64,000 nt of DNA from Acidiferrimicrobium sp. IK (GTDB lineage Bacteria; Actinomycetota; Acidimicrobiia; Acidimicrobiales; Palsa-688): NCBI RefSeq assembly GCF_025499425.1, contig NZ_JAIMCB010000005.1, positions 248,001-312,000 on the forward strand, written 5' to 3'. Position 1 is the stretch's first letter. Each line of letters begins with the position of its first letter. Both the position numbers and the translations under genes were made by a program. This document shows positions 25,434 through 33,433 of the stretch, one piece after another. The notes beneath the pieces were generated by a model, which searched no databases, was not told the origin of the DNA, and worked only from the letters and a program-made list of their open reading frames with translations.

Positions 25434-26279
25434 TCACGAATTGTCGACGGCGCTGCGCATGGCATCGATCGGGGCCGGCTGCCCGGTCCACACCGCGATC
25501 TGCCTGGCTGCTTGGTGGATAAGCATCCCCAGGCCGTTGGCGGCCGCCGCGCCCTGGGCGCGGGCTGCGACCATCAGCGGCGTGGTGCGCGGGTTGTAGA
25601 TCAAGTCGACGACGAGCTGGCCGCTGCCGAGGCGCGCCGGATCGAGGTCGAACGGCAGGTCCGGACGGCCAGGCATTCCCGCCGGCGTGGCGTTGACGAC
25701 GATGTCGGCGTCGGCGATGGCCTCGACTGCGACCACCGCCCCGGCGCCGCCCGCCAGCGCCGCGCAGCTGGCGGCCGCGTCGGGTCGCCGGCCGACGACC
25801 CCCACCGACGCCGCGCCGGCATGGCCGAGCGCGTGGCTGACGGCCCGGGCCGCGCCGCCGGTGCCCAGCACCAGGCAGCGTCGACCGGGCGGCTCCCAGC
25901 TGCGTTCTTCGCGCAGCGCGTCTATGAAGCCGGCTCCGTCGGTGCTGTCACCGACGAGATCGTCGCCGTGGCGGCTGACGGTGTTGACCGCGCCCAGCCG
26001 ACGGGCCGTATCCGACAGTCGGTCCAACGCCGGCAGCACGGCCGCTTTGTGGGGCATGGTGACCGACATGCCGGCCAGCCCGAGGGTCCGCATGGCCTCC
26101 ACAGCCGCGGCGCCCCGGCCAGCGGGGACCGGCAGCGCCACGTACACCCAGTCCACCCCCATCGCCCGGTAGGCGGCGTTGTGGATGGTCGGCGAGAGGG
26201 AGTGGCGGACCGGGTCGCCGATGACTGCGGCCAGGTGGGTGCTGGCGCTCGGCGCTAGCAGAGGTTGGCCGCCCGGCAC
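25434..26279 (-). CDS. aroE: Shikimate dehydrogenase
   Basis: NADP-dependent reduction of 3-dehydroshikimate, cytosolic, 281 aa. The substrate-binding motif VIGDPVRHSLSPTIHNAAY, the catalytic Lys in SVTMPHKAAVLP, DGAGFIDAL and the Rossmann loop VLGTGGAARAVSHAL are intact. The listed GTG start overlaps the mltG stop by 25 bases; an internal start is possible. It precedes the pilus genes on the same strand with an 86-base gap after it, while the other aro genes lie 20 kb away beyond the pilus locus. The pilus cluster thus sits inside a split aro region. Confidence 0.94.
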   Translation of the reverse strand: MPGGQPLLAPSASTHLAAVIGDPVRHSLSPTIHNAAYRAMGVDWVYVALPVPAGRGAAAVEAMRTLGLAGMSVTMPHKAAVLPALDRLSDTARRLGAVNTVSRHGDDLVGDSTDGAGFIDALREERSWEPPGRRCLVLGTGGAARAVSHALGHAGAASVGVVGRRPDAAASCAALAGGAGAVVAVEAIADADIVVNATPAGMPGRPDLPFDLDPARLGSGQLVVDLIYNPRTTPLMVAARAQGAAAANGLGMLIHQAARQIAVWTGQPAPIDAMRSAVDNS

Positions 26280-27706
26280 TGCGCCTCCAGGTGGGCGAAC
26301 CCAGTGTCGGTCGACGCGAAGCTCAGCTTTCCGTCGGGGTTGGTCTCCACGAAGTACAGGTAGTTGGTGGCCGGCGGCGCCGCGGCGGCGGTCAGGGAGG
26401 GCACGCCGGGGTTGGCGATCGGGGTGGGAGGCAGCCCCCGGTTGAGGCGGGTGTTGTACGGGTTGGGCTGGTTGTAGTTGATCGAGTTCACCGAGATCGC
26501 CGGGTTGGACTGGCGCAGGGCATAGACCAGGGTCGAGTCGGCGCCGAGGGGCTTGCCGATCCGCAGCCGGTTGTAGATGGCGCTGGCCACCGGGCCTCGG
26601 TCGACGTCGAGCTTGGCTTCCCGCTCGACGATGGACGCCACGGTGATGACCTGGTAGGGCGTCATCTTCAAGGTGGCCGCCGCCTGGGTCAGGTTGAGGC
26701 TGGTAGCTTCCTGGTCGAAGCGGTCGACCAGGGACTGGAGCACGTCTGTCTCGCTCATCCCCTGCTTGATTTCGTAAGTCGCGGGGAACACCAGTCCTTC
26801 GAGGTTGTTGACGCCGGAGGGCTCATACGGCGAGCGGACCTGCCCGCTGCTGGCCGCGGCGAGGAACTTCGGCGCGGACAAGCCGAGTTTGGGCAGCGAG
26901 GCGATGCGGGCGGCGATCTGCTGCATGGTGAAACCCTCGGGGATCACCAGCCGCTCGACCACGAGCGGAGGCCCGGCGCTCAGCGCGGCGATGGCCTGGT
27001 CGTACTTCTCGTTGACCGCCAGCGAGTAGGTACCGGGAAGCAAGGGACCCGCACCCTTCAGCTTCACGTAGTACCTAAACAGGCTCGACCCGTGGATCAC
27101 CCCCGCCTTGGCCAAGATCGAGCCGATCTCCGCCGACGATGCCCCAGCGGGGATGGTCACGCTGACCAGCTTGCCGGGATGCCCGCTCGGGCTGATCTCT
27201 CCCTCGAAGTGGAAGAACAACCCGACGACGACGAGAACGAACACCGCGAACAAGGCGGCCACCACGGTGAGCACCGGGTGACGGCGCCGGGATGGACGGC
27301 GCCGGGCGTGCCCGGCCCGCCCCCCGGGCCCACCTCGATAGCCGTCCCGGCCGTCGTGGAGATCGCCGTCGTAGACCCAACGGCCGTACTCATCGACGTG
27401 ACCGCCGTGCTCGGAGTAGTCCTCCTCCTCCAGGTAGTCGGCGTCCTCCGGGTAGCCCTCCTCGTCGGCCCAGCTGTTGGCGTGGTCGTCCTCTGGGTAG
27501 TGCTCGTCGGAGCGGTAGTGCTCGCCCGGCGCGTAGTGCTCTCCGGCCCCCCCGCCGTCCTCGTAGGGGTCGTGGTGGTAGGGCTCCGAGCGGGTCCCAG
27601 CCAGATGGGCGTAACTGCCCTCCCCTGCGAGAGCTCCGCCCGACCCGTAGGCCCGGTCGTCCTCCCACCCTGCGGGCGGCCGGCGGCCGCCGTAACCGTC
27701 GGTCAT
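26255..27706 (-). CDS. mltG: Endolytic murein transglycosylase MltG
   Basis: A 483-aa membrane-anchored lytic transglycosylase that cleaves nascent glycan and sets strand length. The first 145 or so residues are a cytoplasmic, acidic Tyr/His/Asp/Glu-rich low-complexity tail ending in a basic stop (RRRPSRRRH). One TM helix follows, then LysM-like and YceG domains with the catalytic-region motifs ITVASIVEREAK, SAIYNRLRIGKPLGADST and TRLNRGLPPTPIANPG. The ATG at 27704-27706 overlaps the ruvX stop and has a GGAGG upstream. Confidence 0.95.
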   Translation of the reverse strand: MTDGYGGRRPPAGWEDDRAYGSGGALAGEGSYAHLAGTRSEPYHHDPYEDGGGAGEHYAPGEHYRSDEHYPEDDHANSWADEEGYPEDADYLEEEDYSEHGGHVDEYGRWVYDGDLHDGRDGYRGGPGGRAGHARRRPSRRRHPVLTVVAALFAVFVLVVVGLFFHFEGEISPSGHPGKLVSVTIPAGASSAEIGSILAKAGVIHGSSLFRYYVKLKGAGPLLPGTYSLAVNEKYDQAIAALSAGPPLVVERLVIPEGFTMQQIAARIASLPKLGLSAPKFLAAASSGQVRSPYEPSGVNNLEGLVFPATYEIKQGMSETDVLQSLVDRFDQEATSLNLTQAAATLKMTPYQVITVASIVEREAKLDVDRGPVASAIYNRLRIGKPLGADSTLVYALRQSNPAISVNSINYNQPNPYNTRLNRGLPPTPIANPGVPSLTAAAAPPATNYLYFVETNPDGKLSFASTDTGFAHLEAQCRAANLC

Positions 27707-28224
27707 CCCCCCTCCCGGTGCTGCTCGAGCCACGTTTGGAGCAGCCCGGCAGCGGCCTGCTGGTCGATCACGCTTCGCTGCTGATGGGACCGCCGGCCTG
27801 CGGCGCGCATCCCGGCGGACGCTTGCACGGTGGTCAAGCGCTCGTCGACGGTGTCCACCGGCACGTCGAGCGTTGCTCGGAGCTGCTCGACCTCGGCTGT
27901 AGCAGCGCGAGCCGCGGGTCCCGCGGCGCCTGACAGCGACAGCGGGACGCCGACGATCACCCCTACCGCCTCGTACTCGTCGACCAGGTCGGCGACCGTC
28001 CGGTGGTCCGATGCAGGGTCCCGGCGGGCGATCGCGGTGACTCCCGTCGCCAAGCGACGCTGCGAGTCGGATACGGCGACGCCGATCCGGCGGCTGCCCA
28101 GGTCGAGGCCGAGGAGCCGGCCGGTGGCCGCGAGGGGTCGGGCGGCACGCTCGACGGATCCGGTCACCGGGTCCCCCGGGGCGCCGGCCGACGGGCACGC
28201 CGGGCTGGGCGCAACGTCAGGCAT
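27703..28224 (-). CDS. ruvX: RuvX/YqgF family Holliday-junction-resolvase-like nuclease
   Basis: 173 aa, RNase H-like fold: GLDLGSRRIGVAVSD with the first catalytic Asp, VGVPLSLSGAAGP, VDERLTTVQA with Glu, and a C-terminal SVIDQQAAAGLLQTWLE carrying the last Asp. YqgF proteins act in 16S rRNA 5' processing and possibly in recombination. The 30-residue Pro/Ala N-terminus may be overlong; an internal start is possible. Between the small membrane protein and mltG, as in Streptomyces. Confidence 0.92.
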   Translation of the reverse strand: MPDVAPSPACPSAGAPGDPVTGSVERAARPLAATGRLLGLDLGSRRIGVAVSDSQRRLATGVTAIARRDPASDHRTVADLVDEYEAVGVIVGVPLSLSGAAGPAARAATAEVEQLRATLDVPVDTVDERLTTVQASAGMRAAGRRSHQQRSVIDQQAAAGLLQTWLEQHREGG

Positions 28225-28236
28225 GACCGCTAGAGG

Positions 28237-28584
28237 CTAGCGCCGTCGGGCCCGCGGATCGCGCCGAGCCGGAAGGCCGCCCCGCCTCGACCGGGGAGCG
28301 GGCAGCGGTCGGGCCACCGCGTCTCGGACGTCGGTACCCCTCTGGGAGGCCCCGGGGTCGATCCGGGCCCGCAGCTCGGCCTCACGTTCGGCCATCGCGC
28401 TGCGCCCCTCGGCGACCGCTTCTTGCACCTCTTGGCCCAGCCATCGAGCCCGGTCGGCAACCCGCGCGCTCACCTCCGGCGGGAGGTAACGCTGCGCGGT
28501 GCGGCGGACCTTCAGCTGGGCGTAGATGGAGCCGCCGGCACCGAGGACCGCTCCGATACCGACCCACCGGACCCGCTTGAACAT
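28237..28584 (-). CDS. Small N-terminally anchored protein (DUF6167-like)
   Basis: 115 aa. A basic start (MFKRVRWVG) is followed by a short hydrophobic span (IGAVLGAGGSIYAQL), then KVRRTAQRYLPPEVSARVADRARWLGQEV and an Arg-rich disordered tail. The region between DUF948 and ruvX carries such a gene in many actinobacteria, which supports it being real. Function unknown. Confidence 0.75.
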   Translation of the reverse strand: MFKRVRWVGIGAVLGAGGSIYAQLKVRRTAQRYLPPEVSARVADRARWLGQEVQEAVAEGRSAMAEREAELRARIDPGASQRGTDVRDAVARPLPAPRSRRGGLPARRDPRARRR

Positions 28585-28586
28585 CC

Positions 28587-28979
28587 CTAGCGGCCTCTCG
28601 CTCGGAGGGCCCGCTTACGGCCGCGGAGCCGCTGCGAGGCCCGGCTGGTCCCCCGAGAGAACGCCAGCACCTTGATCAGCGGGCTGGCCAGGGAGGTGTA
28701 CGCCACTCGGGACGCCGCCCCTACGACCTCGGTGAGCTGCTCGGCTGACCCGATCAGGTCATCAACTCGCTCCAGCTCGGCGCTGGCCTGGGCGAGGGTG
28801 CCGTCGACGGAGCGCATCACTTCGCGCACGTCGGCCTCAAGAGTGTCGGCCGCCGCCCGGAGCCGCCGGGCGGCCGAGAGGCATGAGCGCAAAGCAGCCA
28901 GGAGCGCCACCACTATGAGGGTGGCCACGACGCTGACGGCTATAGCGACGTCCGCCGACTGTCCAGCTGCCGCGGTCAC
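28587..28979 (-). CDS. DUF948 family membrane protein
   Basis: 130 aa. One N-terminal TM helix (VAIAVSVVATLIVVALLAAL), then an amphipathic coiled coil (ADTLEADVREVMRSVDGTLAQ and DDLIGSAEQLTEVVGAASR) and a basic tail. DUF948 proteins precede ruvX in many actinobacteria, usually next to alaS; here the neighbour is the GGDEF-EAL gene. Function unknown, probably a membrane-linked structural role. Confidence 0.82.
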   Translation of the reverse strand: MTAAAGQSADVAIAVSVVATLIVVALLAALRSCLSAARRLRAAADTLEADVREVMRSVDGTLAQASAELERVDDLIGSAEQLTEVVGAASRVAYTSLASPLIKVLAFSRGTSRASQRLRGRKRALRARGR

Positions 28980-29036
28980 GACCTCGAGCGCACAAGCGGG
29001 GTGCCCATGCCCGAAACCCTAACCCGCGCGCCGGGT

Positions 29037-31601
29037 TCAGACCTCTACTTGGTCGCCTTCCGCGGGGTTGACCTCGAAGGGACGGCGGGCGGTCCGCTTG
29101 GCGTAGGTCCGCAGCCAAGGGAGGGTCTTCGACGACGGCATCGGACGGGAGATCAGGTACCCCTGGCCGGCGTGACATCCCATGGCGCTCAGCGACTTCC
29201 ATGTCTCGGCGTCCTCGATGCCCTCTGCTGTGACCGAGTGCCCCATCGAGATCCCGAGGCTGATGGTGCTCGACACGATGGCCCAGTTGTCCGGTGACTC
29301 CATCATCGTCGACACGAACGAACGGTCGACCTTGAGCTCATCGACGGGCATTTGGAGCAGCCGGCTGAGCGAGGAGTAGCCGGTGCCGAAGTCGTCGACG
29401 GCGATGCAGACCCCGAGCGCCGAGACTTCGCGCAGGATCGTCGCGGCGCGCACCGCGTCGGCCATCACCGAGGATTCGGTGACTTCTAGGGTCAGCCGCT
29501 GCGGTGTGGCGCCTGTCTCGACGAGCAGGTCCTGCAGCCGTTGGGCGAGCGTGCTGTCGAGAAGCGAGCGAGCCGAGACGTTGACCGCGACGCTGACGTC
29601 GAAGCCAGCCCTCGCCCAGTCGACCTGCCGGCACAGCGACTCGCGGAGCACCCACCACGTGACCGAGTCGATCAGCCCAGACTGCTCGGCCACCGGAACG
29701 AACTCCTCGGGGGGGACCAGACCGAACACCGGGTGGCGCCACCTGAGGAGCGCCTCGAAACCGAGGACGTCGCCGGTCGCCATGTCGACCTTGGGCTGGT
29801 AGTCGAGCGACAGGTCCCCGGCTTGGACTGCGGTCTGCAGCTCCGACCCGAGCAGCAGCCGGCGGGTGGAGTTGCCGTCTCCGGCCTGGTCGTACACCGC
29901 GATGCGCTCCACCGAAACCTTGGCGGCGTACATGGCGACGTCCGCCCCCTTGAGCAGCGAGGCCGTGTCCTCCCCGTGGTCGGGCCCGAACGCGACGCCG
30001 ATGCTGGTCCTCACCGCCAGCGTGAGGTCGTCCACCCTCATCGGCTCGCACACCGCGTCGAAGACCCGGTGGGCCAGGTCCCGAAGCCGGGCGACGTTCT
30101 CGATCACCGGGACCAGGATGGCGAACTCGTCGCCGCCCAGGCGGGTCGGCACCCCGATGGCGCCGACAGTCGTGCGCAACCGCTCGGCCACCTCCTGCAA
30201 GACGGTGTCGCCGATGTGGTGCCCCAAGGTGTCGTTGACGTCTTTGAAGCCATCCAGGTCGAGCAGCAGCACGCCGACCAGGGCCATGCTTGGGCGCGCA
30301 GCGAGCGCCGCCGCGGTCCGCCGGGCGAAAAGGGCCCGGTTGCCCAGCTGGGTCAGCGAGTCGTGGAGAGCTTCGTGCTCGCGGATCATCACCTGTTGGC
30401 GCAGCTCGTCGAGCAGCCGGGTGCTCCGCAGGGCCAGGGCGCTCTGGGCAGCCAGGGTCTCGGCAAAGCGAAGATCGGCTCGCCCGAAGGTATCGGGACC
30501 ATCGTGATCGGCCACCACCAGGTAGCGCCGCTCGGGTCCATCGGTCGGGAGGCGGGTCACTATCGCGTCATTCAACCCCTGCTCTGCCAGCGCCCGCCCG
30601 GCGTCGCCGCTGGCACGCCTGGGGAGAAGCAGCACGTCCTGGCCGGGACCCAACTCCGCGACCACCGGCGGCAACCGGTCGGCCTCGGTGAGCGCCACTA
30701 CCCCGTCTCGTCGCAGCTGGTAGCTGCGCACCACTCCCAGGTCGGAGATCGTCAATTGCGCGTACTCACACGACAGAGCGTTGAGCAGGCCGGAGAGCAA
30801 TGACGAGAGGACGTCACCCTCGTCGGAAAGACCAGAGACTCCTTGGGTGAACTGATAGAGCTTCTCCAGGTTGGCGAAGCGGCCGGCCAGGCGGGTGTGG
30901 TAGCGAAAGCCGAGGGTGATCCCTGCTGGTATGAGTGCCAAGGGAGCGAGGGCCCAGGTGTTTGACCACACTGCGTCGACCGCGACGATTGACAGGACGA
31001 TGTTGACCGCCGGCGTCACGATGAGCGGCAGCACGAACGCCGATAGCTGGTCGAAGGTGAAGACGCCCTGCAGGCTGAGCACACCAATGATGCCGGCCGT
31101 GGTCGCCACGTCGAAGACCAGCGACGCTACCACCAGGGCCAGCCAGCCTCTCCCGCTCGCCGGGGTGGCGTGGCCGAGCACCGCGTCGAAGGCAAAGGCA
31201 GCCAGACCTGTGGCCAGCGTCGTGTTCCACGTGTTGAACATCGCCTTGAGCGGGGCGTGCCTCTTGAGCACTGTGCACAGCAACATCGCGCTTGCCGCAA
31301 CGGCGAGTAGGTCGATCCGGCTGAGAAACACGATCCCTAGGACGACCACGCAGTTGGCGGGCGACACCGAGATGCCGTGCTGCCTGACAGGAATGACCCA
31401 CTGCGCTAGCAGCGAGGCGACCAGCAACACGCCGACCACGATGACGGGCAGGCGGCCGGACCAGGTGGTTGGTGTGCGAAGGGCCAGACGCCAACCTACG
31501 AGGACCGATCCTGCCAGCAGCCCGGCGACGAGCAGCCAGGATGCCACCGCGTGCCGACTGATCCGGCGCCTGGCTGAGACGGCCTGGTCAGTCGTGGTCA
31601 T
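29037..31601 (-). CDS. Membrane-bound bifunctional GGDEF-EAL c-di-GMP enzyme
   Basis: 854 aa. About eight TM helices fill the first 225 residues. A GAF-like segment follows (about 240-395, ending FAETLAAQSALALRSTRLL), then a diguanylate cyclase with an intact RLGGDEFAI active site. The EAL phosphodiesterase has intact signatures GFEALLRW, EVTESSVM, DDFGTGYSSL, ELKVDRSF and AEGIEDAE. Both activities look preserved, so net direction cannot be told. An SD-like GAGGCAGG lies before the ATG. It lies 3.6 kb from the pilus operon and could feed c-di-GMP to the MshEN domains of PilB/PilT (inference). Confidence 0.93.
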   Translation of the reverse strand: MTTTDQAVSARRRISRHAVASWLLVAGLLAGSVLVGWRLALRTPTTWSGRLPVIVVGVLLVASLLAQWVIPVRQHGISVSPANCVVVLGIVFLSRIDLLAVAASAMLLCTVLKRHAPLKAMFNTWNTTLATGLAAFAFDAVLGHATPASGRGWLALVVASLVFDVATTAGIIGVLSLQGVFTFDQLSAFVLPLIVTPAVNIVLSIVAVDAVWSNTWALAPLALIPAGITLGFRYHTRLAGRFANLEKLYQFTQGVSGLSDEGDVLSSLLSGLLNALSCEYAQLTISDLGVVRSYQLRRDGVVALTEADRLPPVVAELGPGQDVLLLPRRASGDAGRALAEQGLNDAIVTRLPTDGPERRYLVVADHDGPDTFGRADLRFAETLAAQSALALRSTRLLDELRQQVMIREHEALHDSLTQLGNRALFARRTAAALAARPSMALVGVLLLDLDGFKDVNDTLGHHIGDTVLQEVAERLRTTVGAIGVPTRLGGDEFAILVPVIENVARLRDLAHRVFDAVCEPMRVDDLTLAVRTSIGVAFGPDHGEDTASLLKGADVAMYAAKVSVERIAVYDQAGDGNSTRRLLLGSELQTAVQAGDLSLDYQPKVDMATGDVLGFEALLRWRHPVFGLVPPEEFVPVAEQSGLIDSVTWWVLRESLCRQVDWARAGFDVSVAVNVSARSLLDSTLAQRLQDLLVETGATPQRLTLEVTESSVMADAVRAATILREVSALGVCIAVDDFGTGYSSLSRLLQMPVDELKVDRSFVSTMMESPDNWAIVSSTISLGISMGHSVTAEGIEDAETWKSLSAMGCHAGQGYLISRPMPSSKTLPWLRTYAKRTARRPFEVNPAEGDQVEV

Positions 31602-31707
31602 GGACCTGCCTCGTGAACATCGCGCCTACCGGTCAGCGCCGCCCGGTCAAATCGGGAGGCGTATTTATTCCTTATCGGTCTGATTGACCACTGTCAGGAG
31701 CCAAAAC

Positions 31708-31736
31708 TTGCGGGCTTTTCCGAACTTCGCTACTTT
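31708..31736 (+). promoter_or_regulatory. Candidate promoter for the leader peptide / MFS transcript
   Basis: TTGCGG (31708-31713) and TACTTT (31731-31736) are separated by 17 bases, an acceptable sigma-70-like pair. An AAAA stands one base before the -35. WhiB7-type promoters have an AT-rich block just upstream of the -35, so this is suggestive but weak. It would give a long leader before the MFS gene. Confidence 0.35.
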
Positions 31737-31806
31737 ACGTGGCGCATCTGTGACCCAGCGATGGCACCGCCTGGTGCGGGACCGTTCGATCGGCACAGAA
31801 GTGTGC

Positions 31807-31838
31807 GGGACCCGCCACACGCGAATGTGACGGGTCCC
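31807..31838. repeat. 13-bp inverted repeat with one mismatch
   Basis: GGGACCCGCCACA (31807-31819) and TGTGACGGGTCCC (31826-31838) pair with one mismatch around a 6-base loop. It lies in the intergenic region 46 bases before the leader peptide. No U-tract follows. It could be an operator, an RNA stem or a terminator facing the GGDEF-EAL promoter. Confidence 0.5.
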
Positions 31839-31883
31839 TGCCCTCTCCACGCACAGGTGATGAACGAAGGGAGGTTTCCCACG

Positions 31884-31907
31884 ATGCGCAAGAACATGTG
31901 GTCCTGA
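31884..31907 (+). CDS. Seven-codon leader peptide (MRKNMWS)
   Basis: ATG at 31884 to TGA at 31905-31907, encoding MRKNMWS. AAGGGAGG at 31867-31874 lies 9 bases upstream, a strong ribosome site far better than that of the MFS gene itself. The stop codon abuts the 5' arm of a predicted terminator. This is the layout of ribosome-mediated attenuation known for some actinobacterial antibiotic-resistance genes, where a drug-stalled ribosome on a tiny ORF allows read-through. Peptide assignment rests on the site and context only. Confidence 0.6.
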   Translation: MRKNMWS

Positions 31908-32017
31908 TCTCTACGCACCGCGCCCGCCGATGTGGCTGAACCCGCATAGCCGGGCGCAAGTGCAATATCGGCAGCTTCCGGCGGCGACCTGAGAGATTTT
32001 TGCTGGTCGCCGCCGGA
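31907..32017 (+). promoter_or_regulatory. Candidate transcription attenuator with competing RNA stems
   Basis: Hand folding gives two exclusive structures. Terminator: 31907-31912 (ATCTCT) pairs with 31992-31997, and 31921-31929 pairs with 31979-31986 (one bulge), followed directly by a U-run (31997-32001). Antiterminator: 31977-31989 pairs perfectly over 13 bp with 32005-32017, which would sequester the terminator 3' arm and leave the U-run in its loop. A further stem, 31920-31926 with 31951-31957, can also form. A ribosome halted on the leader peptide would cover 31907-31915 and so favour read-through. The MFS start codon is 41 bases downstream. Confidence 0.5.
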
Positions 32018-32057
32018 TGCGTCGTCTCCTGCCGGCTTTGTCACTCGAAAGGGCATC

Positions 32058-33428
32058 GTGACTCTTCGGCTGTCACGACACCACCTCGGCGCCCGCTACC
32101 GGGGTCTGTGGGTGGCCACGGGCGCGTCGTCCCTCGGCGACGGGCTGGTCTTCATCGGTTTCCCTCTCCTTGCGCTGTCCCTCACCCACGACCCCCTGCT
32201 GATCGCCGGGGTCACCGTTGCCGGGCAGCTACCCGCCTTCTTGATCGGTCCCATCGCCGGCGCCGTCGTCGACCGGACCAACCGCCGCCGCCTCGCTCTC
32301 ATCGTCGAGGTCGGGCGCCTGCTGATCTTCGCGGCGTTCGCGGGGGCCGTCGCCAGTGGTCACGACTCGCTCCCCCTGATCTACCTCACCCTGGGCGCGC
32401 TCGGCTGCGGCGACATCGTGTTCAAGGCCTGCACCGTGGCCGCGCTACCAGCGATCGTCGCGTCCGATCAGCTCGAGGCGGCCAACGGCGGCCTGGGAGC
32501 GGTCGACCTGACGAGCCGCGAGCTGGCCGGCCAAGGGCTGGGTGGCCTGGTATTCGAGTTGGCCCGGCCGCTTCCGTTCTTGGTCGACGCCCTGTCGTTC
32601 GCGGTGTCAGCGGTGCTTCTCCGGCGCTGCCTGCCGAGTTCCCAGCCCGCCCGACGCGCCTCTTCCATGCGCCAGGACATCGCCGAGGGGTTCTGGTGGT
32701 TCATCGGACATCGCGAGCTTCGGTCTCTGGCGCTGGTCATCGGTACGTTCGCCTTCGCCCAGAGCGCGGTTCTCGGGGTGTTGGTCCTTTACGCCACGGG
32801 CGCGCTGCACACCAGCCGGGCGGGCTACGGGGTGCTCCTGGCGGTCGGATCCGTCGGCGCCATCGGCGGCTCGCTGATCGCCCGCCGCTGCGCCGGTCTG
32901 CTCGGCCCCAGGGGGTCGATCGTGGCCTCTGGGGTGGTGGCCGGCCTGGCCTACCTGCTGTTGGCTGGGGACGTCTCGGTGGTCGCCGCTGGCGTCGCCG
33001 TCGCAGCAGAGTCCGCCAGCGTGTCGGTCGGCAACGTCGCCAGCATGTCGCTGCGTCAACGCCTCATACCGGACGTCATGATGGGCCGGGTAGCCATCAC
33101 GTTCCGTATGGTGCTGATCGGATCCAGCGTGCTCGGGGCGCTCGCCGGAGGGCTGGGGACCACCACCCTCGGGCTACGACCGGCGTTCGCTTTGGCCGGC
33201 GCGGTACAACTCGCCGTCCTCGGCGTCGCGGCGCTGGGACAGCTCAGGCAGCCGAAGGCCGAAAAGCCGGTTCCGCTCCACCGCAAAGGCAGGGTGCAGC
33301 GCCCCTACCAGCCGCTGGAAGGCCGCCCTGCGCAGGCCGCACCCCCGCTGGTAGTCCTCCCCGACGTCGAGGCCCTCATCCAGCCGTCACGCAGCACCGC
33401 CCCGATCAGCGACCCAGCCGCCGGCTAG
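32058..33428 (+). CDS. MFS exporter, MefA/EntS-like drug efflux family
   Basis: 456 aa, about 11-12 TM helices. Signatures of the MFS_3 / macrolide-type efflux group: LSRHHLGARYRGLWVATGASSLGDGL at the N-terminus, PIAGAVVDRTNRRR between TM2 and TM3 (motif A variant), and the central IAEGFWWFIGHRELRSLALV. A disordered Pro-rich tail of 55 residues follows. The GTG start at 32058 has AAAGGG 5 bases upstream. It is the only plus-strand gene in a long minus-strand backbone stretch and occupies, with the GGDEF-EAL gene, the place of alaS. Substrate unknown; the attenuator suggests a ribosome-targeting drug. Confidence 0.87.
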   Translation: MTLRLSRHHLGARYRGLWVATGASSLGDGLVFIGFPLLALSLTHDPLLIAGVTVAGQLPAFLIGPIAGAVVDRTNRRRLALIVEVGRLLIFAAFAGAVASGHDSLPLIYLTLGALGCGDIVFKACTVAALPAIVASDQLEAANGGLGAVDLTSRELAGQGLGGLVFELARPLPFLVDALSFAVSAVLLRRCLPSSQPARRASSMRQDIAEGFWWFIGHRELRSLALVIGTFAFAQSAVLGVLVLYATGALHTSRAGYGVLLAVGSVGAIGGSLIARRCAGLLGPRGSIVASGVVAGLAYLLLAGDVSVVAAGVAVAAESASVSVGNVASMSLRQRLIPDVMMGRVAITFRMVLIGSSVLGALAGGLGTTTLGLRPAFALAGAVQLAVLGVAALGQLRQPKAEKPVPLHRKGRVQRPYQPLEGRPAQAAPPLVVLPDVEALIQPSRSTAPISDPAAG

Positions 33429-33433
33429 GCAGG

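Noticed and set aside
31700..31736. Firm call of a WhiB7-dependent promoter
   Set aside because: AAAA before the -35 is suggestive, but one base of spacing and no conserved box make it too weak to name.
31665..32056. Minus-strand ORFs in the MFS/GGDEF-EAL spacer
   Set aside because: Basic, low-complexity translations without ribosome sites; the plus-strand leader peptide and stems explain the region better.
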